From Paramacrobiotus metropolitanus (taxonomy: Eukaryota > Tardigrada > Eutardigrada > Parachela > Macrobiotidae): a DNA stretch of 64,000 nt. Shown piece after piece: positions 61,826 to 64,000 of the stretch; within the stretch, counting starts at the first letter, position 1, and every line of letters begins with the position of its first letter. The notes beneath the pieces were generated by a model, which worked only from the letters and a program-made list of their open reading frames with translations, was not told where the DNA came from and did not search any database. Both the position numbers and the translations under genes were made by a program. The stretch covers positions 1-64,000 of the forward strand of contig NW_026570347.1 in assembly GCF_019649055.1 (NCBI RefSeq). Direction: 5' to 3'.

Positions 61826-63987
61826 TTATTGGTAAATAAATTCATAATTGATGCCGATTTGGTCTAGAACCTTCTTTGTGATCCTGGTAAGTGTAAGCGA
61901 ATCTTGATGGCTGTAATACGGACTTTCGATCCTTCCTGCAAGGAAAATCATCGCGGTTTAATTTATTCTTTTTACCGTCCTTAGGCGTCCTATGATTTAT
62001 CATTTATTAATACTGGAACATATTCTCCCACCTTCAAGAATGCATTTCCTGGTTTCGGCAATCTCGTAGCACATTCCCTGCCCGTTTGGGTATGTCGTTT
62101 TGTGATCAGTGAATGGTAAAGGAAATTTTTCGACCCCAGCTGGGGTTACGAGCTCAGTTGGTGACCAAAACGGATGTGGAACCTGGATGTTGCGTTATGT
62201 GCATATAACCCCCATGTTTCTACCATAAACTACAAAGTATTATCTGATTGAAATCTACCTTCAGGCAAGCAATTTGGTTAACTCCATTATTATCTCCAAA
62301 AACTGCCGCTTCACAGTTGATGCGTGCTAACAAAGTAGAAGTCAACTGAGCTATTCCTCCATTCTTATACTTCAAGATCATTCCCAGGCTTAGGTCAACT
62401 CCTGAAACAAAAGTGTTGGTTACACTAGTGTTCGACACGGCAGATATTAAATATTATGATTTAGACCTAATTTTCAAAACATCAAAATAGATATGCACAA
62501 ATTTGGCTTAAAGCAGAGACAGATGTACTTATTCAAGATCATGGCAGTTCTCATTGTTCCGTCCTTCATGTTTGCAATGCTACGTTAGCCAGAATATGCT
62601 TACAACAAAAGTTATACAAAGCCGCTCATGGTATATTAAAGGTCTGTGCTCAATATTTATTAAACGTCATGTAAATATAACTGCGTTTTATATAAAAATT
62701 GTATACGGTAACTTATCACGGTCATACCGTCTTCGTTTTTCACCACCGATGTCACAATCTCCTCCGGCATTTCATTGCCAAAAACCAACATTGCAAACTG
62801 GATAGTGTAAATGCCCAAATCTACGAGACTTCCGCCGCCCATGCTTAGCGTTTTCAGACGTTCGACGTGGGCAATATTCAACCCAAACTGCGCTGTTACC
62901 AGTTTTGGTGTGCCCAAAAGTTTTTTGCCAAGGGAATCTCGAAGCGCCAAGTATGCCGGAAAGAAGCGACTCCAACAAGCCTTTAAAGTATAGCCAAATT
63001 TAAATGCATTAAATGGAAAATGTGGTGTCGGGTACATACACTGCACATAGACTATCTGTACACACACATGACCCCTGAGTATAATTGGCATAACAGAAAT
63101 TTTTACAGTGTAATAAGTTGTTGTATAATATCTAGGCTACTGAGCAGTAGTTTACTAACTAAACACTTTTCATTTCACAATTACCTAATTATATAAAATT
63201 TAGTGAAAGCGACGATTTAAAACAAAAGCATAAAAATCCTAAAGAGAAAACCGTATAAAGATTACTCTAGGGTGTGGAAGAACCCTGTTAATATCAAATT
63301 ATCAATTACAATACCCCACGTAAATGTTATTTTCGCTAATTTTTCTGCAAAACCGAAGTTATCATATGATAGGATGAAGGAACCTGACCTGCACAGGTAT
63401 TACTTACTTCCATTAAAAAGCGGTTTTGCTTTTTCGCAAGCTCGTAGAGTTCTTCAGTGTGTTTGAGGAGCAGTGTAATTGGCTTTTCGCAGAGGACATG
63501 TTTTTTATGATTGAGCATCAGCTTGACAACTTCGTAATGCGTTATGTTGAATGTTCCAACATACACAACATCTAAAAAATAAAGGCATGCGCTTTTAAGT
63601 TCACAACATACTTAAAATGTACCTAAATCCCAAGTGCCAAATTAAGGAAATAAAAGACATGCTAATAAACATTAAACATTTAGCAAGCAATCATCGGTAA
63701 ACAGTACTAACCAACTTCTTGGTCTTGCGCAACCTCCTCGTATGAGCTGTAAACTTTTTTTATATGGAAATTGTCGGCAAACGCCTGAGTTTTCGCCCTG
63801 TCCCTGGTACCGGCAACCGCAACAATCTAAATATAATACAAAAATGGATATAAGAAATGAAGTAGAACAATACTAGCTGAAATTCGATAATTACCTCGTT
63901 CTCTCCTTTCGGTAAAGTATGCAGTGCAATAGCGAAATCATGGCTGATGTTCCCGGCACCGCAGATAGCCCAACGCATGAGCACCAT
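61826..63987 (-). CDS. DHDH: Gfo/Idh/MocA oxidoreductase, trans-1,2-dihydrobenzene-1,2-diol dehydrogenase type
   Basis: NADP-dependent oxidoreductase; the vertebrate dimeric enzyme oxidises dihydrodiols of aromatic compounds and D-xylose. Seven exons close in frame: 63987-63895, 63826-63712, 63571-63408, 62980-62728, 62401-62259, 62182-62032 and 61935-61826, giving 342 residues (human 334). Seen: nucleotide-binding start MRWAICGAGNISHDFAIALH; YVGTFNITHYEVVKLML; the family Lys motif VLCEKPITL; MEACWSRFFPAYLALRD; GGGSLVDLGIYTIQFAMLVF; and the C-terminal FWSPTELVTPAG and NGQGMCYEIAETRKCILEG. All steps match DHDH in order. Many arthropods carry several paralogues, so orthology to the vertebrate gene is not implied. 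It lies 1.4 kb from the convergent astacin gene. Confidence 0.93.
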
Positions 63988-64000
63988 TTTTGTCGAATTG

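Overview
This is a 64 kb piece of an invertebrate animal nuclear genome. The genes have many short GT-AG introns, and their products are metazoan: a heterotrimeric G-alpha, a selectin-type receptor with fucolectin, C-type lectin and sushi domains, an astacin protease, and an SUEL/CUB/sushi membrane receptor. The selectin-type receptor resembles arthropod Furrowed, so I infer an ecdysozoan; an arthropod or a tardigrade would both fit. I cannot name the species from the sequence. I rebuilt exon structures by matching splice sites and reading frame. Most models below close exactly in frame from start codon to stop codon.

Layout. 0-10.6 kb is a compact housekeeping cluster: a proteasomal ATPase Rpt4/PSMC6-like gene (minus, cut by the window edge, with a damaged AAA core), pyridoxal kinase (plus), the Golgi tether subunit COG8 (minus) and a Gi/o-class G-alpha (minus). 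A cluster of hairpins lies between the last two. 10.6-19.3 kb is repeat-rich: a structurally complete piggyBac transposon with TTAA target duplications and an intact transposase, a GC-richer non-coding stretch, a seven-unit satellite of about 121 bp, and three consecutive GC hairpins. 19.3-30.9 kb returns to single genes: PAK1IP1 (minus), two TMEM14 paralogues facing each other tail to tail, NIPP1/PPP1R8 (plus) and an unrecognised 370-residue protein (plus). A 759 bp foldback sits in the PAK1IP1/TMEM14 divergent promoter, and a small TIR element sits in an intron of the second TMEM14.

32.3-47.9 kb holds two convergent cell-surface receptor genes. The plus-strand one is Furrowed-like (sushi, fucolectin, C-type lectin, three sushi, Thr-rich stalk, membrane segment, tail; 1124 residues). 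The minus-strand one has an SUEL lectin, CUB sequence, a sushi domain, a membrane segment and a short tail, and is only partly resolved. Both encode the membrane segment on an 82 nt exon of identical phase. 48-58.5 kb is a large AT-rich stretch with no convincing gene; it contains a 908 bp non-autonomous mariner-like element. 58.5-64 kb carries a secreted astacin (plus) and a dihydrodiol dehydrogenase-type oxidoreductase (minus).

The genes do not form one pathway. They are housekeeping and signalling genes with independent promoters. The points most worth checking are the eroded AAA core of the Rpt4 copy, the intact piggyBac, the GC hairpin triplet, the inverted TMEM14 pair and the two neighbouring lectin receptors that share a membrane-exon design.
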